From the NCBI GenBank assembly GCA_937967325.1, contig CALBSQ010000201.1, positions 1 through 34,573 on the forward strand: 34,573 bases of DNA, read 5' to 3'. This document shows, one piece after another, positions 16,922 to 23,889 of the stretch. This stretch comes from an uncultured Chloroflexota bacterium. GTDB taxonomy: Bacteria > Chloroflexota > UBA4733. The notes beneath the pieces are model-generated. The model had not been told where the DNA came from. It saw nothing but the letters and a program-made list of their open reading frames with translations, and searched no databases. Numbering within the stretch: position 1 is the stretch's first letter; every line of letters starts with the position of its first letter. A program made the translations under genes and the position numbers.

Positions 16922-16946
16922 CAGTCGCCCTACGTAAAGGAGTGCT

Positions 16947-17801
16947 ATGTCACAGCTTGACGATCCGAGTGCCCTGGATGCCGCCGAGGCGAAGGCTTTT
17001 GCGACGCTGCCGGCGCACGCGCGGGAGCGGCTGGTGGAGATGCGCGGAAAGGAGGGCCAGCGACGGCTCTTCACCAGCGACCTCTCGGTCAGCGAGTTCC
17101 TTCTCGTCAAAGAGGCGGGCTTCGATCCGGTCGGACTGGTGGTGGGCAGCTCCATCTACCACGTCGGCTTCCAGCAGGCCATGTGGAACCAGAACCAGGA
17201 AATGACCGTGCTCACCCAGGCGATGTACCACGCCCGCGAGCTGGCGATGACGCGCATGGAGGAGGAGGCCTGGGCGCTGAGCGCCGACGGCATCGTCGGC
17301 GTGCGGCTGGAGGTCAACCACAAGGAATGGGGCCACCACATCGCCGAGTTCGTCGCCATCGGCACCGCCGTGGTGCATCGGGACGACCCGCATCGCTTCA
17401 AGAACAAGGCCGGCAGGCCGTTCACCAGCGACCTGTCGGGACAGGACTTCTACGTGCTGCTGCGCTCCGGCTATCGCCCGCTCGGCATGGTGATGGGCAA
17501 CTGCGTCTACCACGTCGCGCAGCAGGGCATCGGCGCCTTCTTCCGCAACATGACGCGCAACGTCGAGCTGGAGCAGTACACCCAGGCGCTCTACGACAGC
17601 CGCGAGCTGGCCATGGAGCGCATGCAGCAGGAAGCCGAGAAGCTCGGGGCCGCCGGCATCGTCGGCGCCAACATCCACGAGCGGACGCACGCCTGGGGCG
17701 CCAACGTGATCGAGTTCTTCGCCATCGGCACGGCGGTAGAGGAGATCAGCAAGGAGCACATCATCGAGCCGCCCCTGCTGGTGCTCCCCCTGGCCGACTA
17801 A
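16947..17801 (+). CDS. Tandem YbjQ-like (putative heavy-metal-binding domain) protein, paralogue B
   Basis: This 284-residue protein has two YbjQ-like units and a shorter N-terminal segment than paralogue A. Unit 1 is at about residues 38-145: FTSDLSVSEFLLVKEAGFD, GLVVGSSIYHVG, YHARELAMTRMEEEA and GIVGVRLE. Unit 2 is at about 153-270: FTSDLSGQDFYVLLRSGYR, GMVMGNCVYHVA, YDSRELAMERMQQEA and GIVGANIH. Both units end in a strand with IGTAV. The repeated pattern TSDLS, G.V.G, YHV, RELAM.RM is shared with paralogue A, so the four units come from duplication. The start is ATG 16947 with AAAGGAG at 16936-16942. The stop overlaps the space before a small gene that starts one base later, so the three genes form one unit. 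The function is unknown; a surface or stress role near the polysaccharide genes is only a guess. Confidence 0.78.
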   Translation: MSQLDDPSALDAAEAKAFATLPAHARERLVEMRGKEGQRRLFTSDLSVSEFLLVKEAGFDPVGLVVGSSIYHVGFQQAMWNQNQEMTVLTQAMYHARELAMTRMEEEAWALSADGIVGVRLEVNHKEWGHHIAEFVAIGTAVVHRDDPHRFKNKAGRPFTSDLSGQDFYVLLRSGYRPLGMVMGNCVYHVAQQGIGAFFRNMTRNVELEQYTQALYDSRELAMERMQQEAEKLGAAGIVGANIHERTHAWGANVIEFFAIGTAVEEISKEHIIEPPLLVLPLAD

Positions 17802-17802
17802 C

Positions 17803-18123
17803 GTGGCCGCTTCAGCGTCGCCAGATGACCTGGCGCGGGTGGACGCGTTTCTACGCAGCCAGGATGGCACGATGGGGGACCTGGGCGCCAGCGGGCGCAA
17901 CTTCGCACGAGCCATCAACCGCTTGCAGCGCCTGGTGCGCATGGTGCTGCTCTCCGAGGAGAAGACCTTCAAGCGTACGGTCCAGCGCTGGCAGCTCATC
18001 GACTCCGGTCAGCAGATCGAGCTGGGCACCGAGCGCCGCGGCAGCGGCGAGTTTGCCCTCATCGCTCGCTGGGCGCCGGGCGCTGGTCCAGGAAGCGCGG
18101 TGGATGAGGCAGATGTTTCCTGA
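17803..18123 (+). CDS. Hypothetical small protein following the YbjQ-like pair
   Basis: I do not recognise this 106-residue protein. It starts at GTG 17803, one base after the stop of the YbjQ-like paralogue B, which implies translational coupling. It is hydrophilic and largely helical in appearance, with ARAINRLQRLVRMVLLSEEK in the middle, then LIDSGQQIELGTERRGSGE which looks like a small beta segment, and an acidic end. There is no signal peptide and no cysteine. Its fixed place suggests it works with the YbjQ-like proteins. The next gene is on the opposite strand, 29 bp away and convergent. Confidence 0.65.
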   Translation: MAASASPDDLARVDAFLRSQDGTMGDLGASGRNFARAINRLQRLVRMVLLSEEKTFKRTVQRWQLIDSGQQIELGTERRGSGEFALIARWAPGAGPGSAVDEADVS

Positions 18124-18152
18124 TCGGTTCGAAACAGCGCCGGACGCACCAC

Positions 18153-18581
18153 CTACGCAGTGAGGCGATCTGGCAGCGGCTCGAAGCTGCTCCGTGCCCA
18201 GTACTCCAGCATGTGCCCGTCCGGATCCTCAAAGTCGATGTGGACCTCGCCCGCCTCATTCGTCCGCGGTCCGTAGTAGCGCACTTGCCGACGCTGCAGG
18301 TTGGCCAGCGCCTCGCCGGCGTCCTTCAAGTCGATGTAGAAGACGAGGTGCTGGCGACAGCCGCCCTCCAGGCGGATCGGGCCGTGGTTCTCCGAGGGCG
18401 GAATGGCCCAGGCGCCCGGCAGCCAGAGACCCAGAAAGCCGTTGGCCAGCCGGACGGTCGCGTGGTCGGCCTGTCGCTCCCAGATGGGTAACCCCAGCAC
18501 CTCGTGGTAGAAGCGCACGCTGCGCTCCAGATCGCTCACCACGATGGCGACCTCGGCAATCTGGCGGATAGACACCGGCAT
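18153..18581 (-). CDS. VOC superfamily (glyoxalase/dioxygenase-like) protein
   Basis: This 142-residue protein has the paired beta-alpha-beta-beta-beta modules of the vicinal oxygen chelate fold: VAIVVSDLERSVRFYHEVLG near residues 9-30, and LVFYIDLKDAGEALANL in the second half, then VHIDFEDPDGHMLEYW near the end, where E usually binds metal. Family members act on small carbon compounds or bind drugs; the substrate cannot be told. The start is the ATG at 18581 (reading leftwards), where the domain begins; the frame is open upstream to 18653 but that part overlaps the DUF2203 gene. It lies 40 bp after the DUF2203 gene on the same strand, so they are probably one transcript. Confidence 0.85.
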   Translation of the reverse strand: MPVSIRQIAEVAIVVSDLERSVRFYHEVLGLPIWERQADHATVRLANGFLGLWLPGAWAIPPSENHGPIRLEGGCRQHLVFYIDLKDAGEALANLQRRQVRYYGPRTNEAGEVHIDFEDPDGHMLEYWARSSFEPLPDRLTA

Positions 18582-18621
18582 TGGTGAGCTCCGATCGAGA
18601 TGAGGGGCGACCTCGGGCAGT

Positions 18622-19008
18622 CTACAGCGGCCGGCGCCCCTGGAACCCGGCATCTAGCTCGTGCCAGTAGGCAAGCTGCCCCTCGCCCAGCCGCCAGCAG
18701 AGGTACACTTCGCGTCCGTCCCGCAGCGACCGGAAGTCGATCAGCCCTTGTATGGGATCCTTGACCTCGACCCCCATGTCCAGCAGCCCGCGCAGCAGCC
18801 CGTCGGCCTTCGCCATCAGGTCGGCCGATTCGATCTCCAGCCGCATCGCGACGGTGGCCTGGCCGTTTCCTCGCGCCTGGGGCCCCAACGCGTCAAGCTG
18901 CTCGCGCACCGCCATCAGCCGCTTGACGAGATCGCGCAACGTCTCCAGTTGGGGGACTATGCTCGGCAGCAGCGTATTCGCCTCATCAACAGTAAACTGC
19001 CGCGCCAT
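18622..19008 (-). CDS. DUF2203 family protein
   Basis: This 128-residue protein matches DUF2203 as I remember it: it begins MARQFTVDEANTLLPSIVPQ, has a long charged helix with RDLVKRLMAVREQLDALG, then GLLDMGVEVKDPIQGLIDF and YLCWRLGEGQLAYWHELDAGF at the end. The W-R-x-GE-x-x-x-x-x-WHE motif is the family mark. No function is known; it is common in Chloroflexota, Deinococcus and Firmicutes. The start is ATG 19008 with GAGGGG just upstream; the open frame continues to 19110 without a suitable site. It precedes the VOC gene in a two-gene unit. Confidence 0.85.
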   Translation of the reverse strand: MARQFTVDEANTLLPSIVPQLETLRDLVKRLMAVREQLDALGPQARGNGQATVAMRLEIESADLMAKADGLLRGLLDMGVEVKDPIQGLIDFRSLRDGREVYLCWRLGEGQLAYWHELDAGFQGRRPL

Positions 19009-19127
19009 CGGACCCCTCGTGCAGCCTGGGACAATGATAGCCGTTAGACTCGCAACCGGCCTCCCGGTTACATTGCTCGCTCCGGGATGCCGTTGGCCGT
19101 TCGGAATCACAGCTCAGGCGGCCAGAT

Positions 19128-19196
19128 CAGGGCGTATAGCAATACGCCCCTACCGTTACGATCGGTTCCGGTAGGGGCGTATTGCTATACGCCCTG
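19128..19196. repeat. 28-bp perfect inverted repeat, GGGCGTAT family
   Basis: The arms 19128-19155 and 19169-19196 are perfect reverse complements over 28 bases around a 13-base loop. Each arm contains GGGCGTATAGCAATACGCCC, itself a palindrome (GGGCGTAT AGCA ATACGCCC). The same 20-base core occurs a third time at 26533-26552. It lies in the 245-bp gap between the DUF2203 gene (start 19008, reading left) and the lon end, outside any gene. It looks like a REP/BIME-type element. Confidence 0.88.
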
Positions 19197-19237
19197 GCCA
19201 CCGCACCGGCCCAACCTTACCTATAGCCGACAGCGTT

Positions 19238-19267
19238 CCGCGGAGGGATGACGTCATCCCTCCGCGG
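19238..19267 (-). repeat. 30-bp perfect palindrome across the lon stop codon
   Basis: CCGCGGAGGGATGAC (19238-19252) is followed directly by its reverse complement GTCATCCCTCCGCGG (19253-19267). The palindrome has no spacer and covers the last codons and stop (19254-19256) of lon. In RNA it could form a stem of about 13 bp with a 4-base loop, but no T-run follows on the minus strand. It may act in 3'-end protection or termination. Confidence 0.75.
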
Positions 19268-21728
19268 CCGCCATGGGCCCCACCCCCGTGCCCACCGTCT
19301 GAGCAGGCCGCTCCTTGACATCCGTCTGCAGCGCCGTGCGCAGCACCTCGTCCACGCGATCAACGTAGACGAAATGGAGCTCCTTGCGCACTTCCTCGGT
19401 CAGCTCCTCCGTGTCGCGCTCGTTCCGCCGCGGTAGGATCACCGTGGTGAGGCCGGCTCGCCGAGCCGCGAGCACCTTCTCGCGCACGCCGCCGATGGGG
19501 AGGACGCTGCCCCGCAGCGTGATCTCCCCGGTCATGGCCAGGTCCTTGCGCACCGGGCGCCCGGTGAGCAGCGACGCCAGCGCCGTGGCCATGGTGATGC
19601 CCGCTGAGGGTCCATCTTTGGGGATCGCCCCCGCCGGCACGTGGATGTGGAACTCCTTGCCCAGCAGCGAGCGCTCGTCAATACCAAGCTGGGCGGCATC
19701 GGAGCGGATGTAGCTGAGCGCCGCTTGGGCCGACTCTTTCATTACTTCGCCGAGCTGGCCGGTGAGGATCAGGTGCCCGTCGCGATCGCCGCGGGCGGGC
19801 ATCGCCGTCGCCTCGATGAAGATGATGTCGCCGCCGGCCGGCGTGTACACCAATCCAGTCGCCACGCCCGGCCGCTCGGTGCGCTCGGCCACCTCCGGCT
19901 CGAAGTAGGGCCGGCCCAGGTAGTGGTTGGCCCGCTCGACGTCGACGACTACACGGTCGATGTGACTCTCGCTAGTCTCCCGAGCCACCTTGCGGCAGAT
20001 GGTGGCGATCTGCCGCTCCAGGCCGCGAACGCCGGCCTCGCGCGTGTAGGCTTCGATCACCCGCGTGATGCCCTCCGGTGTGAAGGTGATCTCGTCCTCG
20101 TGCAGCCCGTTGGCGCGGCGCTCCTTGGGGATTAGGTAGCGCTCGGCGATGTGGCGCTTCTCCTCGACGGTGTAGCCGGAGAGCTGGATGATCTCCATGC
20201 GATCCAGCATCGGCCCGGGCACGGTGTCCAGCGTGTTGGCGGTGCCGATGAACAGCACGCCCGACAGGTCGAAGGGCACGTCGACGTAGGTGTCGCGGAA
20301 GTCCTTGTTCTGCTCGGGGTCCAGCACTTCCAGCAAGGCGGCGGCCGGGTCGCCCTGGAAGCCGACTTGCAGCTTGTCCACCTCATCCAGCATGAAGACG
20401 GGATCGCGCGCCTCCATGCGGCGCAGCCCCTGGATGATCCGGCCCGGCAGCGCGCCGATGTAGGTGCGTCGGTGACCGCGAATCTCCGCTTCGTCGCGGA
20501 TGCCACCGAGCGAGATGCGCAGGAACTTGCGCCCGAGCGCGCGAGCGATGGATTGGCCCAGGCTCGTCTTGCCGACGCCCGGCGGCCCGACAAAACAGAG
20601 GATCGGCTCACGCCGCACCCCCTGATCCTGCTCGACCTGCCGCTCGTCGCGCAGCTTGCGCACCGCCAGGTATTCCAAAATGCGGTCTTTGATCTTTTCG
20701 AGGTCGTAGTGGTCCTCATCCAGGATGCGACGCGCCTCCTGGAGGTCCACCGAGTGCCCGGTCGTCTTGGACCAGGGTAGGCTCACCAGCAGATCCAGAT
20801 AGGTGCGAATCATGGAGTGCTCGGGGGACGCCGGCGGCAGCTTCTCCAGCCGGCCCAGCTCGCGCAGCGCCTCGGCGTTCGCCTCCTCCGGCATGCCCGC
20901 CGCCGTGATCTGCTCGCGCAATTGGTTGACGGCGGCGGCGTCCTCGCTCTCCTCCCCGAGCTCTTTCTGGATGGCGCGGAGCTGCTCGCGCAGGAAGTAT
21001 TCGCGCTGCGCCTTGGTCATCTGCTCTTGCGCTTGCGATTGGATACGCTTGCCCAGCTCCGAGACTTCCAGCTCGTGCGCCAGGATGCCCGCCAGCAGGT
21101 CGAGCTGCTGGCGCACCGTCTGCGCCTCCAGCACCTCCTGCTTCCGCGCTGTCTCCAGCCGCAAGCTGCTGCCGATCAGGGACACCACCTGACCCGGCTC
21201 ATCCAGGTTAAGGGCGACTGTCGCCAGCTCATCGGGCAGGTACTGCGTCACCTGGACGAGCTGCCCGAACTGGCCCACCACGGTGCGTTTCACCGCCTCC
21301 GTCTCATCGCTCTTGTCGGCCGGCGCCGGGTCGGCGCCAACCTCCGCGACGAGATAGGGGTCGGTTCGCAAGAAGCTCCAGACGCGGATGCGCTCGAGCC
21401 CCTGGATGGCCACCATCACCGCGCCATCGGGGCGGCGCAGGAACTGCTGGATGCGGCCGGCCGTGCCCACACGGTACAGATCATCCGGACCCGGCGAGGC
21501 GGCCTCGCCGTTCTTGACTGCCAGCAACGCCAGCAGCCGGTTGCCGCGCATCACGTCGTCGATCAAGGCCACCGCGCGCTGCTCGCTGACGATCAGGGGA
21601 GCGCCCGCAAACGGAAACATGACGCCCCCCGGCAGCGGCAAGACCGGCAAAGCCCCGGGGATCCGTACCGGCGCATCCACGCCATCGGCATCACCCCCGG
21701 CCTCCGAGGGGCGGAATCGTTCGACCAT
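19254..21728 (-). CDS. lon: ATP-dependent Lon protease
   Basis: Lon degrades misfolded and regulatory proteins in the cytoplasm. The 824-residue protein has all parts: an N-terminal substrate domain (about 25-220), coiled coil with QREYFLREQLRAIQKELGE, an AAA+ domain with Walker A GPPGVGKTS at about 380-388 and Walker B PVFMLDEVDK, and a C-terminal S16 peptidase domain with the dyad S708 (PKDGPSAG) and K751 (GGVREK), 43 residues apart as in other Lons. The start is ATG 21728 with GAGGAGA eight bases upstream; a TTG is directly before it. Its 3' end is the perfect palindrome at 19238-19267. It stands alone, downstream of the yihY-like gene with a hairpin between. It gives an in-window standard for the changed Lon-like domain of BrxL. 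Confidence 0.97.
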   Translation of the reverse strand: MVERFRPSEAGGDADGVDAPVRIPGALPVLPLPGGVMFPFAGAPLIVSEQRAVALIDDVMRGNRLLALLAVKNGEAASPGPDDLYRVGTAGRIQQFLRRPDGAVMVAIQGLERIRVWSFLRTDPYLVAEVGADPAPADKSDETEAVKRTVVGQFGQLVQVTQYLPDELATVALNLDEPGQVVSLIGSSLRLETARKQEVLEAQTVRQQLDLLAGILAHELEVSELGKRIQSQAQEQMTKAQREYFLREQLRAIQKELGEESEDAAAVNQLREQITAAGMPEEANAEALRELGRLEKLPPASPEHSMIRTYLDLLVSLPWSKTTGHSVDLQEARRILDEDHYDLEKIKDRILEYLAVRKLRDERQVEQDQGVRREPILCFVGPPGVGKTSLGQSIARALGRKFLRISLGGIRDEAEIRGHRRTYIGALPGRIIQGLRRMEARDPVFMLDEVDKLQVGFQGDPAAALLEVLDPEQNKDFRDTYVDVPFDLSGVLFIGTANTLDTVPGPMLDRMEIIQLSGYTVEEKRHIAERYLIPKERRANGLHEDEITFTPEGITRVIEAYTREAGVRGLERQIATICRKVARETSESHIDRVVVDVERANHYLGRPYFEPEVAERTERPGVATGLVYTPAGGDIIFIEATAMPARGDRDGHLILTGQLGEVMKESAQAALSYIRSDAAQLGIDERSLLGKEFHIHVPAGAIPKDGPSAGITMATALASLLTGRPVRKDLAMTGEITLRGSVLPIGGVREKVLAARRAGLTTVILPRRNERDTEELTEEVRKELHFVYVDRVDEVLRTALQTDVKERPAQTVGTGVGPMAAAEG

Positions 21729-21820
21729 CAAGCATTCTCCTCAGCCGGCCCGGGACGTCAGTCGCATCCTATCGCCTCGTCGTCCCAGCCGCCAGCCCAG
21801 CATAATTTGTACCTCACCGG

Positions 21821-21867
21821 GGACCCCTCCTAACCTTCCCCGCCGCGGGGAGGGTTAGGAAGGGTCC
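21821..21867 (-). terminator. 23-bp hairpin after the YihY-like gene
   Basis: The arms 21821-21843 and 21845-21867 are complementary at 21 of 23 positions with one central base. The right arm ends next to the stop codon of the YihY-like gene (21868-21870, minus strand). There is no T-run, so it may be a REP-type palindrome that works as a terminator or stabiliser. It separates the transcript from lon, whose start is 92 bases further. Confidence 0.6.
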
Positions 21868-22932
21868 TCACAGCGCACGCGTGCGCACGCCCCGGTGCAA
21901 GACGGCTAGGACAGCCCCCAGCAAGGCGAGGATCGCGGCGGCCTGAGCCCCGACCCGCCGGGTCGACACTGCGGCGTCCGCCGACGCGACCGTTCCTTGG
22001 CCGGCCCGGCTGCCGTCTCGTGCCGGCAGGCGTGCTTGCGACGGACCACTCGCGGCGCCCGTCTCCGCCACTTCGCCGTATACCTCCAGGTTGTGCAGTA
22101 CCGTCGGCAGATTGCCGGCCACCGCTCGCTGGCCCAGCGCCGCGAAGGAGTTGAGCTCCGCCCCTAGGAAGATAATCAGTGAGAGCACCCAGAACCAGAA
22201 GACCAGGATGGCTAGCAGTCCCGCGAACGAGCCGAACTGGCTGTGCTGACCTTTCACATAGAGCGGAAACACAAGATTCACAATCTCGAACAGCACTGCC
22301 GCGAAGAGCGCGCCAAGCCATGCCGCGCCCGGCGTCATCCTCCGGTTCGGCACGATGAGATAGATCAGGAAGAACAGGACGAAGGCGATGAGGACCCCCA
22401 CCACGTAGCCGCCCAATCCGAACAGGAGGCCAATGCCAGGAACGTTGCCGAACAGCTTGGCGAGTGAGCTCACCGATCCGCTGATCGACGCCGCCGACAC
22501 GGCGAGCGGGGCCATAATGGCCAGGATAACGATCATCCCGATCGACATCAGCTTCTGCCAGATGAAGCTGCGCGTCGTCGTGCGGAAAATGATGCTGAAG
22601 CAGTTTTCCATCACGCCGAACAGGTTGGAGCCTGTCCAGATTAGCCCCACCAAGCTGATGATGAAGGTCACTCCGGAAGCCCGCTTGAACCCGGACAGGA
22701 TCGCATAGAAGTCCAGGCTGGGCCCGCCGGAACTGGGCAAGGCCCTGTTCAGCGAATCGGCGAGCTGACGAATGATCGAATCCGGCAGGATCAGCGCTGC
22801 CAGCGCCAGGATGCCGAGCAGCAAGGGGAAGATTGTCGTGAGGAAGTTGTAGGCCAGCAGACCGGCGAGGTTCATCCCCCAGTCCTGGCTAAACTTGGCC
22901 CAGAACGCGCTGAAACGCTTCACCCAGCTCAT
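21868..22932 (-). CDS. YihY/BrkB-family inner membrane protein
   Basis: This 354-residue membrane protein belongs to the YihY/BrkB (formerly tRNA-processing RNase BN) family. It starts MSWVKRFSAFWAKFSQDWGMNLAGLLAYNFLTTIFPLLLG, with the family's A.A.AYy.l.s.fPLL core. About six membrane helices follow, including VTFIISLVGLIWTGSNLFGVMENCFSIIF and VLIAFVLFFLIYLIVPNR, and the typical FAGLLAILVFWFWVLSLIIFLGAELN. A soluble tail of about 80 residues rich in Ala, Ser and Arg precedes a last short hydrophobic segment (AAAILALLGAVLAVL). The transport function is not known. GGGAGGT lies just before ATG 22932. The stop is next to a strong hairpin. Confidence 0.9.
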   Translation of the reverse strand: MSWVKRFSAFWAKFSQDWGMNLAGLLAYNFLTTIFPLLLGILALAALILPDSIIRQLADSLNRALPSSGGPSLDFYAILSGFKRASGVTFIISLVGLIWTGSNLFGVMENCFSIIFRTTTRSFIWQKLMSIGMIVILAIMAPLAVSAASISGSVSSLAKLFGNVPGIGLLFGLGGYVVGVLIAFVLFFLIYLIVPNRRMTPGAAWLGALFAAVLFEIVNLVFPLYVKGQHSQFGSFAGLLAILVFWFWVLSLIIFLGAELNSFAALGQRAVAGNLPTVLHNLEVYGEVAETGAASGPSQARLPARDGSRAGQGTVASADAAVSTRRVGAQAAAILALLGAVLAVLHRGVRTRAL

Positions 22933-23048
22933 GTGACTACCTCCCTTTCACGCGCGTCCTCACGACGCCTCCGCCAGCAAGGTTGCATGCCGCAAATCCC
23001 AGACCAACCAGCCCTGCTTCCGTATGACGCTGCTGGTAAATGCCGGGA

Positions 23049-23162
23049 CGGACCCTCACTTCGGCTTCGCCACCTCTCCCCCGCAAGCGGGGGAAAGGCC
23101 GCCACTGCGGGACCGGCTCCCCTCGCCCGCATGGCGGGCGAGGGGTCGGGGGTGAGGGTCCG
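23049..23162. repeat. Composite palindromic element, CTCTCCCCC family
   Basis: The outer arms CGGACCCTCAC (23049-23059) and GTGAGGGTCCG (23152-23162) enclose two hairpins: CCCCCGC-AA-GCGGGGG (near 23078-23093) and CCCCTCGCCCGC (23119-23130) with GCGGGCGAGGGG (23134-23145). Bases 23063-23082 are the exact reverse complement of 125-144 in pglX. The element fills the gap 22933-23234 (302 bp) between the YihY-like and cupin genes; apart from it, I see only the GGGAGGT ribosome site of the former. The nested shape is that of a MITE or REP-type insertion. Confidence 0.75.
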
Positions 23163-23234
23163 TTGCCGCATTCGCCTGCTCGCTCACGGCCAGCCGTTCC
23201 GCTCTCCACGACTGCGCTGCCATCAGAACAGGCA

Positions 23235-23888
23235 CTACTGCTGCCGCCCGGTCGCCCGGACTGCCAGCTCGTTCCAGACCGACGCCAGCCGCCCGACGTC
23301 ACGGAACACCGGGTACAGCCCGGCCCATAGTTGATCGACCGCGGCCTTCACCTCGACGGCCCGTGCAGGACCGGCCGCGCCATCGCCCACCGAGGCCAGC
23401 GTTTGCTCCTGCACCGCGATCGCTTGCTGCACCGACTCTTGGAGCTGCCGCAGCGCCGCCGACTGCTGCTCGGCCAGCTCGGCCACGGCGCTGCCTGCCG
23501 AGGTGTCGCCTGGCCCCGCGCTCCAGGCGCGCCAGCCGCCGTAGCGCGGCGGCAGCTTCTCGCCCTGCTCGTTCCAGTGGGTGTGCGTCGGCTCGATGTG
23601 CGGCGTCACCGACAGGTACATGGTCATCGGCTCGTCCCACAGGTTGCGGACACAGTGGTGGTCGTTCGCTTTGGAAAAGCAGAACTGGCCGGGACCCAGC
23701 ACGGCGGTCTCGCCGTTGATCTCGAATTCCGCCTTGCCCTCCAGCACCAAGAACACCTCGTGGCCGAGGTCGTGGCTGTGCCGGTCGGCCGACTCGTGCG
23801 GCCCCAGCCGCATGAAGCGCGAGCGAATTTCGGGAGTCACTTCCAGGTTCTGGATGTCCCGTCGATAGTCGTACACGCGGATGGGCAC
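23235..23888 (-). CDS. Cupin domain protein
   Basis: This 217-residue protein has a cupin core in its first half. The first motif is DRHSHDLGHEVFLVLEG, with ligands H37, H39 and E44; the second is GPGQFCFSKANDHHCVRNLWDEP, with H77 or H78. The metal site therefore looks complete. The second half is helical and rich in Ala and Gln (about 130-205), with little likeness to known domains. The start is GTG 23888 (the frame is open upstream to 23963) with AGAGGA eight bases before. That start is one base past the stop of the upstream oxidoreductase, so the two are coupled. Together with the dehydrogenase it may handle a sugar or a related polyol, but the substrate is unknown. Confidence 0.82.
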   Translation of the reverse strand: MPIRVYDYRRDIQNLEVTPEIRSRFMRLGPHESADRHSHDLGHEVFLVLEGKAEFEINGETAVLGPGQFCFSKANDHHCVRNLWDEPMTMYLSVTPHIEPTHTHWNEQGEKLPPRYGGWRAWSAGPGDTSAGSAVAELAEQQSAALRQLQESVQQAIAVQEQTLASVGDGAAGPARAVEVKAAVDQLWAGLYPVFRDVGRLASVWNELAVRATGRQQ

Positions 23889-23889
23889 A

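Noticed and set aside
16785..16946. Riboswitch before the second YbjQ-like gene
   Set aside because: The paired arms look like a repeat, and I recognise no known riboswitch core.
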